A program made the translations under genes and the position numbers. From NCBI RefSeq assembly GCF_004217285.1, contig NZ_SHKS01000012.1, forward strand, positions 1 through 64,000: a stretch of DNA of 64,000 bases, in the 5' to 3' direction. The notes beneath the pieces were generated by a model. The model did not search any database and was not told where the DNA came from. It saw only the letters and a program-made list of their open reading frames with translations. This document shows, in pieces, positions 25,366 through 32,588 of the stretch. Source of the DNA: Streptomyces sp. BK239 (GTDB lineage Bacteria > Actinomycetota > Actinomycetes > Streptomycetales > Streptomycetaceae). Positions within the stretch are counted from its first letter, which is position 1. The number at the start of each line of letters is the position of its first letter.

Positions 25366-26384
25366 TGCTGCTGCGGCTCGAAGGCGCGACCGTGCGGTTC
25401 GGGGGGCGGGCCGTGCTCGACGGCGTCGATCTCGCCGTCGCCGAACACGAGGTGGTGTGCGTGCTCGGGCCGAGCGGCAGCGGCAAGTCCACGCTGCTGC
25501 GGGCGGTGGCGGGGCTCCAGCCGCTCGACGCGGGGCGGGTGCTGCTCGACGGGCGGGACCAGACCAAGGTGCCCGCGCACAAGCGGGAGTTGGGCCTGAT
25601 GTTCCAGGACCATCAGCTGTTCCCGCAGCGGGACGTGGGCGGCAACGTGGCTTTCGGGTTGCGGATGCACGGCCATGCCAGACATGAACAGGGCGAGCGG
25701 GTGCGGGAGTTGCTGGACCTGGTCGGCCTCCCGGGTGCCGCCCGCCGGGCCGTCGCCTCACTGTCCGGCGGTGAGCAGCAGCGGGTGGCGCTGGCCCGTG
25801 CGCTCGCTCCCCGCCCCCGGTTGCTGATGCTCGACGAGCCGCTGGGCCAGCTCGACCGTTCGCTGCGGGAACGGCTGGTCGTCGAACTTCGGGAGCTGTT
25901 CGGCCGGTTGGGCACCACCGTGCTCGCGGTCACCCACGACCAGGGTGAGGCGTTCGCGCTGGCCGACCGGGTGGTGGTGATGCGGGACGGTCGGATCGCC
26001 CAGTCCGGCACGCCTCTTGAGGTGTGGCAGCGGCCGGCGGACGCCTTCGTGGCGCGCTTCCTGGGCTTCGACAACGTGGTCGAGGCGAATGTCGCCGGTG
26101 ATGTCGCGGACACCCCGTGGGGCAAGACCCCGGTGCCGTCCGGTTCCCCGCAGGGCCCCCGCACGCTCCTGGTCCGCCCGGCCGGGGTGCTCCTGGCCGA
26201 CGCGGAAGACGGCCTGCCCTGCACGGTCACCGCCCGCACCTTCAAGGGCAGCCATGTCACCCTCCACCTCCAGCCGGCCGACGCCCCCCGTCTGGAGGCC
26301 GCGTGTCCCCTGCGTCTGGCCCCGGAGGTCGGCGCCGCGGTGGGCGTGAGCTTCGACCCGGCGGAGACCGTCGTCCTCGGCTGA
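25365..26384 (+). CDS. thiQ: Thiamine ABC transporter ATPase
   Basis: A 339-residue ABC ATPase: Walker A GPSGSGKS (near 33), Q-loop in MFQDHQLFPQRDV, signature LSGGEQQR, Walker B LLMLDEP and H-loop VTHDQ. The C-terminal 100 residues form a regulatory extension like that of MalK/PotA-type subunits. Third gene of the TPP-controlled operon, with its ATG overlapping the thiP stop. Confidence 0.92.
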   Translation: MLLRLEGATVRFGGRAVLDGVDLAVAEHEVVCVLGPSGSGKSTLLRAVAGLQPLDAGRVLLDGRDQTKVPAHKRELGLMFQDHQLFPQRDVGGNVAFGLRMHGHARHEQGERVRELLDLVGLPGAARRAVASLSGGEQQRVALARALAPRPRLLMLDEPLGQLDRSLRERLVVELRELFGRLGTTVLAVTHDQGEAFALADRVVVMRDGRIAQSGTPLEVWQRPADAFVARFLGFDNVVEANVAGDVADTPWGKTPVPSGSPQGPRTLLVRPAGVLLADAEDGLPCTVTARTFKGSHVTLHLQPADAPRLEAACPLRLAPEVGAAVGVSFDPAETVVLG

Positions 26385-26414
26385 GCGGCGGCGGACCGCA
26401 GCCGGCCGACATGC

Positions 26415-26450
26415 CTGTGGCCCGTCCCCACCGGGGGACGGGCCACAGGG
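26415..26450. terminator. Bidirectional terminator after thiQ
   Basis: A perfect 16-bp stem, CCTGTGGCCCGTCCCC (26415-26430) with GGGGACGGGCCACAGG (26435-26450), around a 4-base loop. It lies between thiQ and the converging LAETG gene. Confidence 0.9.
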
Positions 26451-26457
26451 CTTCGGG

Positions 26458-27213
26458 TCAGTGGTTGTCGGCGCCTCGGCGGCGCATGCCGTAGAAGACG
26501 GCTCCCCCGCCGAGGGCGAGGAGGGCGGCCGCGATGCCGACGATCGCGCCGGTGGGGGCGCCGGAGCCGGTTTCGGCGAGGTTGGATTCGCCGAGGCCGG
26601 GGGACGGCGCGTTGCTGGACGCGGGACCCGATCCGGTGTCGGCCGGCGCGCTGCTGTCGTCCGCCGAGGGCGACGGGACCGGCGCGCCGGACGTGGCGGC
26701 GCCGGACGCCGTGTCGGACGGGGTCGACGACGGCGTCGTGGCCGGGGCGGTGGGCGTGCTGGACGCGGACGGCTTCCCGGGCTTTTCGGGCTTGTTGGGG
26801 TTGTCGCTCTTGCAGCCCTTGGCCGGGGTGGTGAGGTTCGGCTCGATGTCGGCGTTCAGATCGGCGTCGACGGCCGTGATGTGGACCCGGTAGACGGCGC
26901 CCGGCTCCCACTCCTCCGCGAAGGTGACGGTGGCGCCCTTGGCCGAGCCGATCACCGTCTGCGCCACGCCGACCTGACGGAGGTCGGCGTTGTTGTTCTG
27001 GAGGAAGACCGTGACGACGGCCGGGATCGCCGTCTTGTCCTTGTCGGTGACGGTGATGACGCCCTTCGTGCCGTCACAGGCGGCGGACGCGGAGAAGTCC
27101 GCTATGTCGCCGGCCAGCGCGGAACCCGAGGCCCCGAGGACGAAGGCGGCCGACGCGGCGGTCACACCGAGCATGCGCACCGAACGAGCGGCGGTACGGC
27201 GGGATGGGGACAC
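26458..27213 (-). CDS. LAETG-type sortase-anchored surface protein
   Basis: A 251-residue exported protein: signal peptide ending GSALA (about 35), a globular domain of some 100 residues (IADFSASAACDGTKGVITVTD...), a 60-residue Ser/Thr/Pro linker, then the sorting signal LAETG (near 214), a hydrophobic segment and a basic tail RRRGADNH. LAxTG is the recognition form of class E sortases in Streptomyces, as used for chaplins. GTG start with AAAGGAC upstream. The globular domain resembles the thioester- or adhesin-like surface proteins of the group only vaguely, so no ligand is proposed. Confidence 0.82.
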   Translation of the reverse strand: MSPSRRTAARSVRMLGVTAASAAFVLGASGSALAGDIADFSASAACDGTKGVITVTDKDKTAIPAVVTVFLQNNNADLRQVGVAQTVIGSAKGATVTFAEEWEPGAVYRVHITAVDADLNADIEPNLTTPAKGCKSDNPNKPEKPGKPSASSTPTAPATTPSSTPSDTASGAATSGAPVPSPSADDSSAPADTGSGPASSNAPSPGLGESNLAETGSGAPTGAIVGIAAALLALGGGAVFYGMRRRGADNH

Positions 27214-27306
27214 GTTTGTCCTTTACGTGATGCACAACTGCGGGGGGTGGACGGGCAGGTGACGCCCCCGATGCTGTCGCTGCAGCGACCCCTGGGGACT
27301 CACTGG

Positions 27307-27334
27307 TCTATAAGCGTTCCATAAGATCTGTCAA
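27307..27334 (-). promoter_or_regulatory. Consensus sigma-70 promoter of the LAETG gene
   Basis: On the minus strand TTGACA (27334-27329) and TATAGA (27312-27307) are separated by 16 bases, a near-perfect HrdB-type promoter, unusual in this G/C-rich window. The start point would lie about 90 bases before the GTG. Confidence 0.8.
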
Positions 27335-27474
27335 CGCGGGAAGGGTTCACGCCCACGGGCTTTGCCCGCCCATTAACCGCCGTCAGGTTTCAGCGCCTTC
27401 TGCGTCGTCTCGAACCCGCAGGCCGAACTCGTCGTGGGAATCGATCTCATGGCCGCGAGCGCCGTCCAACGGCC

Positions 27475-27502
27475 GGGCGGGTGCGAGGAGTCGCATCCGC
27501 CC
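27475..27502 (-). terminator. Terminator after the VOC gene
   Basis: GGGCGGGTGCGA (27475-27486) pairs with TCGCATCCGCCC (27491-27502) across GGAG, 12 bp with one G-T pair, just after the VOC stop. Confidence 0.75.
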
Positions 27503-27519
27503 GTGCCGCCCGCTCGTGC

Positions 27520-27939
27520 TCAGTCCTGGATGGAGGCCGGGTCCATCCAGACGATCTCCCAGGTGTGGCCGTCCAGGTCGTCGAAGGAACGCCCGTACAT
27601 GAAACCGTGGTCCTGGGTGGGGCCACTGGGGGTGCCGCCCAACGACAGGGCGCGGTCGACGAGTTCGTCGACCTTCTCGCGGCTCTCGGCGCTCAGCGCG
27701 ACGAGGACCTCGCTGGTCGCGGTGGCGTCCGCGATCTCCTTCTTGGTGAAGGTGGCGTAGAACGGCTTGGTGAGCAGCATCGCCATGATGTTGTCGCTGA
27801 TCACGACGGAGGCCGCCTTGTCGTCGCTGAACTGGGCGTTGATGGAGTAGCCCAGATCCGTGAAGAACTTCTTCGAGGCGTCGAGGTCGTTCACGGGCAG
27901 GTTGACGAAGATCATCTGCTGGTATGCGCGGGCGGTCAT
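27520..27939 (-). CDS. VOC family (glyoxalase-like) protein
   Basis: A 139-residue protein with the vicinal-oxygen-chelate fold: MIFVNLPVNDLDASKKFFTDLGY at the N-terminus and a matching C-terminal half ending GHTWEIVWMDP. It is closest to the PhnB/YdeI-type proteins with the motif FVNLPVxDLxxS. Several metal-ligand positions are not conserved, so it may bind a ligand rather than catalyse. The ATG follows GGGAGAA. It stands alone. Confidence 0.82.
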   Translation of the reverse strand: MTARAYQQMIFVNLPVNDLDASKKFFTDLGYSINAQFSDDKAASVVISDNIMAMLLTKPFYATFTKKEIADATATSEVLVALSAESREKVDELVDRALSLGGTPSGPTQDHGFMYGRSFDDLDGHTWEIVWMDPASIQD

Positions 27940-28108
27940 CGGGGTTCTCCCATCGGTCGTTCCTGGCTTGGTGCGGCGGCTCGGCCCGGAGGCCGGACCG
28001 TGCGGTGCGGTCCTGCGGTGAGCGCGTGCGGCTCGGTGCGTTCGGTGGGTAGACCGGGGGTCCGCTCGGAACTCATCGGTGGATCGGGAATGTGTTCCCC
28101 GTGTTTTC

Positions 28109-29599
28109 TCAGATGGTCAGAGGGAGGGCCGCGAGCGCGGACACCGTCAGGGTGAGCGGGACGAAGAGGGCGGCGAGGGCGCCTGCGCGGAAGGCGGCGG
28201 CGGTGCGCAGCGCGGTGCTCGGGGCGCCGAGGCGGAGCAGGGCGGCCGTGGTGTCGGCGCGGGCCTGACGGGCCTCCACGGCCGCCGTCAGAAGCGTGGC
28301 GAGGGCGCAGCCGGCGACCAGGACCGCGCCCAGGGTGGCCAGTGGACCGCCGAAGGCCAGGTCCGCCGGGGTGGGGGAGGCGGCGGTGGAGGAGGCGTGG
28401 AGCGCGGACATCGAGTACGCGCCGGAGGCGACGGCGCTCAGGACGCCCAGGGGCCGTCCGATACGGGACGCCTCCTGCATCAGGCCTCGTCCGGCCAGCA
28501 GCCGCAGCGCGCCGGGGCGGGCGGCCTGGAGGAGGCGGCCGCAGAGATGGGTGAGACCGGGGCCGGCCAGGGCGAGGCCCACGACGGTGAGGGCCCAGCC
28601 GGCGAGGACCGCGGCGGGGCTGGTGGGGCCGCCGGGCAGGGGCAGGGGGGCGGCGGTGGTGGTGCGGGCGGCGTAGGACTCGACGGCCAGGCCGGTGGCC
28701 AGGAGGGCCGCGCCCCAGGGGAGGCTCGTGGGGTCGGGGGCGGCGGGCGGGGGGAGGTCGTCCGGGGCGTCGGCGTCGGCGTCGGCGTCCGCTGTCCGGA
28801 GTGCGGGGTCGGCGGGGGCCGCGGGGAGGCCGTGCGCGCCGGCGGCCGCACGCCGTCGGTCCAGCACGAGCGGGGGGATGCCGGTGGGCGGGAGGCCGTC
28901 GGCCGACGCGTGCCGGGTGTCGCCCGTGTCCGTCCCCTCCGCCCCGGCAGGGGTGACCGCGGGCTCGCCGGCCTCCGCCGGATGCCGGGTGGCGCCGGCG
29001 TCCAGGAGGGCCGCCAGGGCGCCGCCCGTCGCGCGGTCCGCGCCGGCGTCGGTGCCGTCCTCGTCCCCGGCGGGAGTCGTGCCGGCCGGGTCGCGCGGGC
29101 GCAGGGACAGGGCCGTGACCGTGGAGGCCGTGACGGGGAGGAGGGCGAGCAGGGTGAGGGTCGCCGGGAGGGGGAGCGGGGTGCCTGCCGCGAGGGACGG
29201 GGCCGCGGCGCCGTCGAAGGGCAGGCCGGTGAGGTCGCCGCGGAGGTGGAGGAAGACCAGCAGGGCGAGGAGGGAGCCGACGGCGGTGGCGAGGGCGGTC
29301 GTGGTGGCCGAGATCGCCATCAGGCGGGCGGGGCCCAGGCCGATCGCGGCCAGTCCCGGGCGGGGCCGGGTGCCGGGGTCGGTGCGGGCCACCGCCAGGG
29401 CGAGCTGGACCGTGGCGGCGAACGGGAGCGCGCACCAGGCGAGCCGGAGCGCGGAGACCCCCGGGGTGTCCGGGTGGGACAGCGCGTGGCCGAGGGCGCA
29501 CAGGAGGAGGAAGCCGGTGCCCGCCGAGGCCGCCGTCACCGTCAGACGGCGGAGCTGGACGGCGGGGTGGGCGCTGCGGGTCAGGCGGAGAGCGAGCAC
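28109..29599 (-). CDS. ABC transporter permease (FtsX-like, export type)
   Basis: About 496 residues starting at GTG 29599, which overlaps the last 19 bases of the ATPase gene. Several hydrophobic segments cluster in an N-terminal part (TAASAGTGFLLLCALGHAL; LTLLALLPVTASTVTAL) and a C-terminal part (TLGAVLVAGCALATLLTAAV; ALFVPLTLTVSALAALPL). Between them is a 120-residue charged linker containing an Ala-Asp repeat encoded by alternating GAC/GCC codons at about 28764-28790. The substrate is unknown; lipid or peptide export is the usual role of such pairs. Confidence 0.75.
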   Translation of the reverse strand: MLALRLTRSAHPAVQLRRLTVTAASAGTGFLLLCALGHALSHPDTPGVSALRLAWCALPFAATVQLALAVARTDPGTRPRPGLAAIGLGPARLMAISATTTALATAVGSLLALLVFLHLRGDLTGLPFDGAAAPSLAAGTPLPLPATLTLLALLPVTASTVTALSLRPRDPAGTTPAGDEDGTDAGADRATGGALAALLDAGATRHPAEAGEPAVTPAGAEGTDTGDTRHASADGLPPTGIPPLVLDRRRAAAGAHGLPAAPADPALRTADADADADAPDDLPPPAAPDPTSLPWGAALLATGLAVESYAARTTTAAPLPLPGGPTSPAAVLAGWALTVVGLALAGPGLTHLCGRLLQAARPGALRLLAGRGLMQEASRIGRPLGVLSAVASGAYSMSALHASSTAASPTPADLAFGGPLATLGAVLVAGCALATLLTAAVEARQARADTTAALLRLGAPSTALRTAAAFRAGALAALFVPLTLTVSALAALPLTI

Positions 29600-30321
29600 G
29601 CGGCCCGGCCTTCCGTCTCGGCGGCGGGCGGGAGGTGGAGCGTCTTGACCCGCCGTCCGTCCAGCAGGCACACGGTGCGGTCGGCGAGGGCGGCGGTCTC
29701 CGCCTCGTGGGTGGCCAGCACGACGGTGATGCCGTGCGAACGGGCCGCCGTGGTGAGCGTGCGCAGCACATGCGCGCGGTCGGCGCGGTGCAGGGGCGCG
29801 GTGGGCTCGTCGGCGAAGAGGACCGACGGGGCGGGGGCGAGGGCGCGGGTGATGCACACGCGCTGGCGTTCCGCCTGGGTCAGCTCGTGCGGGCGGCAGC
29901 GCGCCCGCTCGCCGACGTCGAGGCGGTCCAGCCACTCCAGGGCGGCGGCCTTGGCCCGCCGGCGGCTGGTGCCGCGCAGCATCAGCGGGAGGGCGGCGTT
30001 CTCCCAGACGTTGAGCTCCGGGACGAGCGCCGGGACCGGGTCGATCCAGCCGAAGCGGTCGCGGCGCAGCCGCTCGCGGGCCGCGGGCCCCATGGTGTGC
30101 ACGGGCACGCTGTTGAACCAGACCTCGCCGCGCTGGACGGGCGCGAGTCCCGACAGGCAGTGCAGCAGGGCCGTCTTGCCGCTGCCGCGCGGGCCGGTGA
30201 CGGCGAGGATCTCGCCCTCGTGCACGCCCAGTGAGACACCGCCGAGCGCCGGTGAGCCGTCGGGGTGCGTGAAGTGCAGTGAGCGTGCCCAGAGCACGTC
30301 GTTGTCCGGCGGGGCCTCCAT
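29581..30321 (-). CDS. ABC transporter ATPase (MacB/LolD-like)
   Basis: A 246-residue ATPase: Walker A GPRGSGKT (near 42), an atypical signature region ELTQAERQRVCITRALA where LTQAE replaces LSGGQ, Walker B VLFADEP, and H-loop ATHEAE. The LTQAE signature is a real departure from consensus and may lower activity. The ATG follows GAGGTG. Paired with the overlapping permease. Confidence 0.85.
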   Translation of the reverse strand: MEAPPDNDVLWARSLHFTHPDGSPALGGVSLGVHEGEILAVTGPRGSGKTALLHCLSGLAPVQRGEVWFNSVPVHTMGPAARERLRRDRFGWIDPVPALVPELNVWENAALPLMLRGTSRRRAKAAALEWLDRLDVGERARCRPHELTQAERQRVCITRALAPAPSVLFADEPTAPLHRADRAHVLRTLTTAARSHGITVVLATHEAETAALADRTVCLLDGRRVKTLHLPPAAETEGRAACSLSA

Positions 30322-30451
30322 GGGCGTACACCTCGGTTCAGGTCCGTGATTGCGTGCCGCGTTCCGTGCCGTTCCCCCGTCCGGGTGAACGAAGGGAGGG
30401 CCGATCGGTCACGAGCACGCTAAGGACGTCATGGCGGGCATCCGCACAGCA

Positions 30452-30502
30452 CACGGCCCCGGGCCGCCGTTCTCACTCGAACGGCGGGCACCGGGGCCGG
30501 TG
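30452..30502 (-). terminator. Terminator after the aminotransferase gene
   Basis: A long interrupted stem, CACGGCCCCGG-GCCGCCGTTC (30452-30471) with GAACGGCGGGC-ACCGGGGCCG (30479-30500), lies just beyond the aminotransferase stop. It also separates that gene from the ABC genes. Confidence 0.75.
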
Positions 30503-30522
30503 TTGATCACCTCAGCGGAAGA

Positions 30523-31887
30523 TCACAGCTTCGTCCACGCCTCCGTGAGGGTCGCGCGCAGGATCTGCTCGATCTCGTCGAACGTCCGCTGGTCGGAGAT
30601 CAGCGGCGGGGCGAGCTGGACGACCGGGTCGCCGCGGTCGTCGGCACGGCAGTACAGGCCGTTGTCGAAGAGGGCCTTGGACAGGAAGCCGTACAGGACG
30701 CGCTCGGTCTCCTCGGCGTCGAAGGACTCCTTGGTCGACTTGTCCTTGACGAGTTCGATGCCGTAGAAGAAGCCGTTGCCGCGGACGTCGCCGACGATCG
30801 GCAGGTCGTGCAGCTTCTGCAGGGTCGACAGGAACGCGCCCTCGTTGGCCAGGACGTGACCGGTGAGGTCCTCGCGCTCGAACAGGTCGAGGTTGGCGAG
30901 GCCCACGGCCGCCGAGACGGGGTGGCCGCCGAAGGTGTAGCCGTGCAGGAAGGTGTTGTCGCCCTTGTAGAACGGCTCGGCCAGGCGGTCGGAGATGATG
31001 CACGCGCCTATGGGGGAGTAGCCGGAGGTCATGCCCTTGGCGCAGGTGATCATGTCCGGGACGTAGTCGAACTTGTCGCAGGCGAACATGGTGCCGAGCC
31101 GGCCGAAGGCGCAGATCACCTCGTCCGAGACGAGCAGCACGTCGTACTGGTCGCAGATCTCCCGCACCCGCTGGAAGTAGCCGGGCGGCGGCGGGAAGCA
31201 GCCGCCGGCGTTCTGGACCGGCTCCAGGAAGACCGCGGCGACCGTGTCCGGGCCCTCGAAGAGGATCTGCTGCTCGATCTGGTCGGCGGCCCAGCGGCCG
31301 AACGCCTCGGGGTCGTCGCCGAAGATCGGCGCGCGGTAGATGTTGGTGTTCGGCACCTTGTGCGCGCCGGGCACCAGCGGCTCGAAGGGGGCCTTCAGGC
31401 TCGGCAGGCCGGTGATGGACAGGGCGCCCTGCGGGGTGCCGTGGTACGCGACGGCACGGGAGATGACCTTGTGCTTGGTGGGCTTGCCGACCAGCTTGAA
31501 GTACTGCTTGGCCAGCTTCCAGGCGGTCTCGACGGCCTCGCCGCCGCCGGTGGTGAAGAAGACCTTGTTCAGGTCGCCCGGGGCGTGGTGGGCGAGGCGT
31601 TCCGCCAGCTCCACGGCCTTGGGGTGGGCGTAGGACCAGACCGGGAAGAACGCCAGCTCCTGCGCCTGCTTGAACGCGGTCTCCGCCAGTTCCGTGCGGC
31701 CGTGACCGGCCTGGACCACGAACAGGCCCGCGAGACCGTCGAGGTAGCGCTTGCCCTTGTCGTCGTAGATGTAGGTGCCCTCGCCCCGGACGATGGTGGG
31801 GACGGGGGAGTTCTCGTACGACGACATGCGGGTGAAGTGCATCCACAGGTGGTCGTAGGCGCTGCGACTGAGGTCCTTGGTGCTCAC
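30523..31887 (-). CDS. Class III aminotransferase, probable putrescine:pyruvate type
   Basis: A 454-residue PLP enzyme: SDEV (Asp255) and the Schiff-base lysine in MITCAKGMTSGY (Lys284). It resembles the SpuC/omega-amine:pyruvate group (MHFTRMSSYEN; FFTTGGGEAVETAWKLAKQYF). In S. coelicolor the syntenic gene (SCO5655, from memory) has been placed in polyamine utilisation. It would turn putrescine into 4-aminobutyraldehyde for the aldehyde dehydrogenase across the divergent promoter. GTG start, 19 bases after the asnC stop, in a duplicated sequence. Taurine or beta-alanine are alternative donors. Confidence 0.85.
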   Translation of the reverse strand: MSTKDLSRSAYDHLWMHFTRMSSYENSPVPTIVRGEGTYIYDDKGKRYLDGLAGLFVVQAGHGRTELAETAFKQAQELAFFPVWSYAHPKAVELAERLAHHAPGDLNKVFFTTGGGEAVETAWKLAKQYFKLVGKPTKHKVISRAVAYHGTPQGALSITGLPSLKAPFEPLVPGAHKVPNTNIYRAPIFGDDPEAFGRWAADQIEQQILFEGPDTVAAVFLEPVQNAGGCFPPPPGYFQRVREICDQYDVLLVSDEVICAFGRLGTMFACDKFDYVPDMITCAKGMTSGYSPIGACIISDRLAEPFYKGDNTFLHGYTFGGHPVSAAVGLANLDLFEREDLTGHVLANEGAFLSTLQKLHDLPIVGDVRGNGFFYGIELVKDKSTKESFDAEETERVLYGFLSKALFDNGLYCRADDRGDPVVQLAPPLISDQRTFDEIEQILRATLTEAWTKL

Positions 31888-31915
31888 GGTTATCGGGTCC
31901 TCACGGTTATCGGGT
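31884..31915 (-). repeat. Tandem duplication at the asnC-aminotransferase junction
   Basis: TCACGGTTATCGGGT occurs twice in tandem (31884-31898 and 31901-31915). On the minus strand each copy contains the TAA that ends asnC, or its duplicate, followed by a GTG; the second copy supplies the aminotransferase start. Confidence 0.85.
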
Positions 31916-32422
31916 TCCCCACATGTAGGTCTGCTTCTTGAGCTTCAGGTAGACGAAGCTCTCGGTGGAGCGCACGCCGGGCAGCGCCCGCATGCGTTTG
32001 TTGATGACGTCCAGCAGGTGGTCGTCGTCCTCGCAGACGATCTCGGCGAGGATGTCGAACGAGCCCGCGGTCATCACCACGTACTCGACCTCCGCCATGT
32101 CGCTCAGCGCCTCCGCGATCTCCTCCACGTCGCCCTCGACGTTGATGCCGACCATCGCCTGCCGGCGGAAGCCCACGGTGAGCGGGTCGGTGACGGCGAC
32201 GATCTGCATCACGCCCTGGTCGAGCAGCTTCTGGACGCGCTGGCGCACGGCCGCCTCCGACAGGCCGACGGCCTTGCCGATCGCGGCGTACGGCCGGCGG
32301 CCGTCCTCCTGGAGCTGTTCGATGATGGCGAGGCTGACGGCATCCAAGTGAGGGGTGCCGTTCTTGGACTCGCGGGAGTCCCGTTGCTCTGCGCTTCGAC
32401 TGGCCACGGCCTCACTGTGCAC
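31907..32422 (-). CDS. Lrp/AsnC family transcriptional regulator
   Basis: A 171-residue regulator with an N-terminal AsnC helix-turn-helix (SLAIIEQLQEDGRRPYAAIG and KAVGLSEAAVRQRVQKLLDQG) and a C-terminal RAM ligand-binding domain (MVGINVEGDVEEIAEALSDM; GSFDILAEIVCEDDDHLLDV). GTG start near AGGTC. Encoded in one transcript with the aminotransferase and divergent from an aldehyde dehydrogenase, so it most likely senses an amino acid or polyamine product and controls both. A GTG five codons in is possible. Confidence 0.9.
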   Translation of the reverse strand: MHSEAVASRSAEQRDSRESKNGTPHLDAVSLAIIEQLQEDGRRPYAAIGKAVGLSEAAVRQRVQKLLDQGVMQIVAVTDPLTVGFRRQAMVGINVEGDVEEIAEALSDMAEVEYVVMTAGSFDILAEIVCEDDDHLLDVINKRMRALPGVRSTESFVYLKLKKQTYMWGTR

Positions 32423-32436
32423 GACCTATCGTCGGT

Positions 32437-32510
32437 TTTGCAAGGCCGATGCGATGAAATTCGTTGTTTGCAAAGGTGAGACCTGCGGATTTCGCAGCTC
32501 CGGCCGGAGC
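32437..32510. promoter_or_regulatory. Candidate AsnC operators in the divergent promoter region
   Basis: TTGCAA occurs at 32438-32443 and 32468-32473, exactly 30 bp apart (three helical turns). GCTCCGGCCGGAGC, a perfect 14-bp palindrome, lies at 32497-32510 just before the -35 of the aldehyde dehydrogenase. Helically phased sites are usual for Lrp/AsnC proteins. Confidence 0.5.
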
Positions 32511-32517
32511 AGGGGTG

Positions 32518-32545
32518 TTGAAAACGTCGGGGCACGCACTAGGGT
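32518..32545 (+). promoter_or_regulatory. Promoter of the aminobutyraldehyde dehydrogenase gene
   Basis: TTGAAA (32518-32523) and TAGGGT (32540-32545) are 16 bases apart and 44 bases before the GTG, giving a short leader with a good ribosome binding site. Confidence 0.65.
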
Positions 32546-32588
32546 GGGTGTCTCAGCCATTGGACACACGCGAACTGGAGGGCCGGCA

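Noticed and set aside
28764..28790. GTCGGC-type hexamer repeat in the ABC permease
   Set aside because: It is in frame and encodes an Ala-Asp linker. A simple codon expansion.
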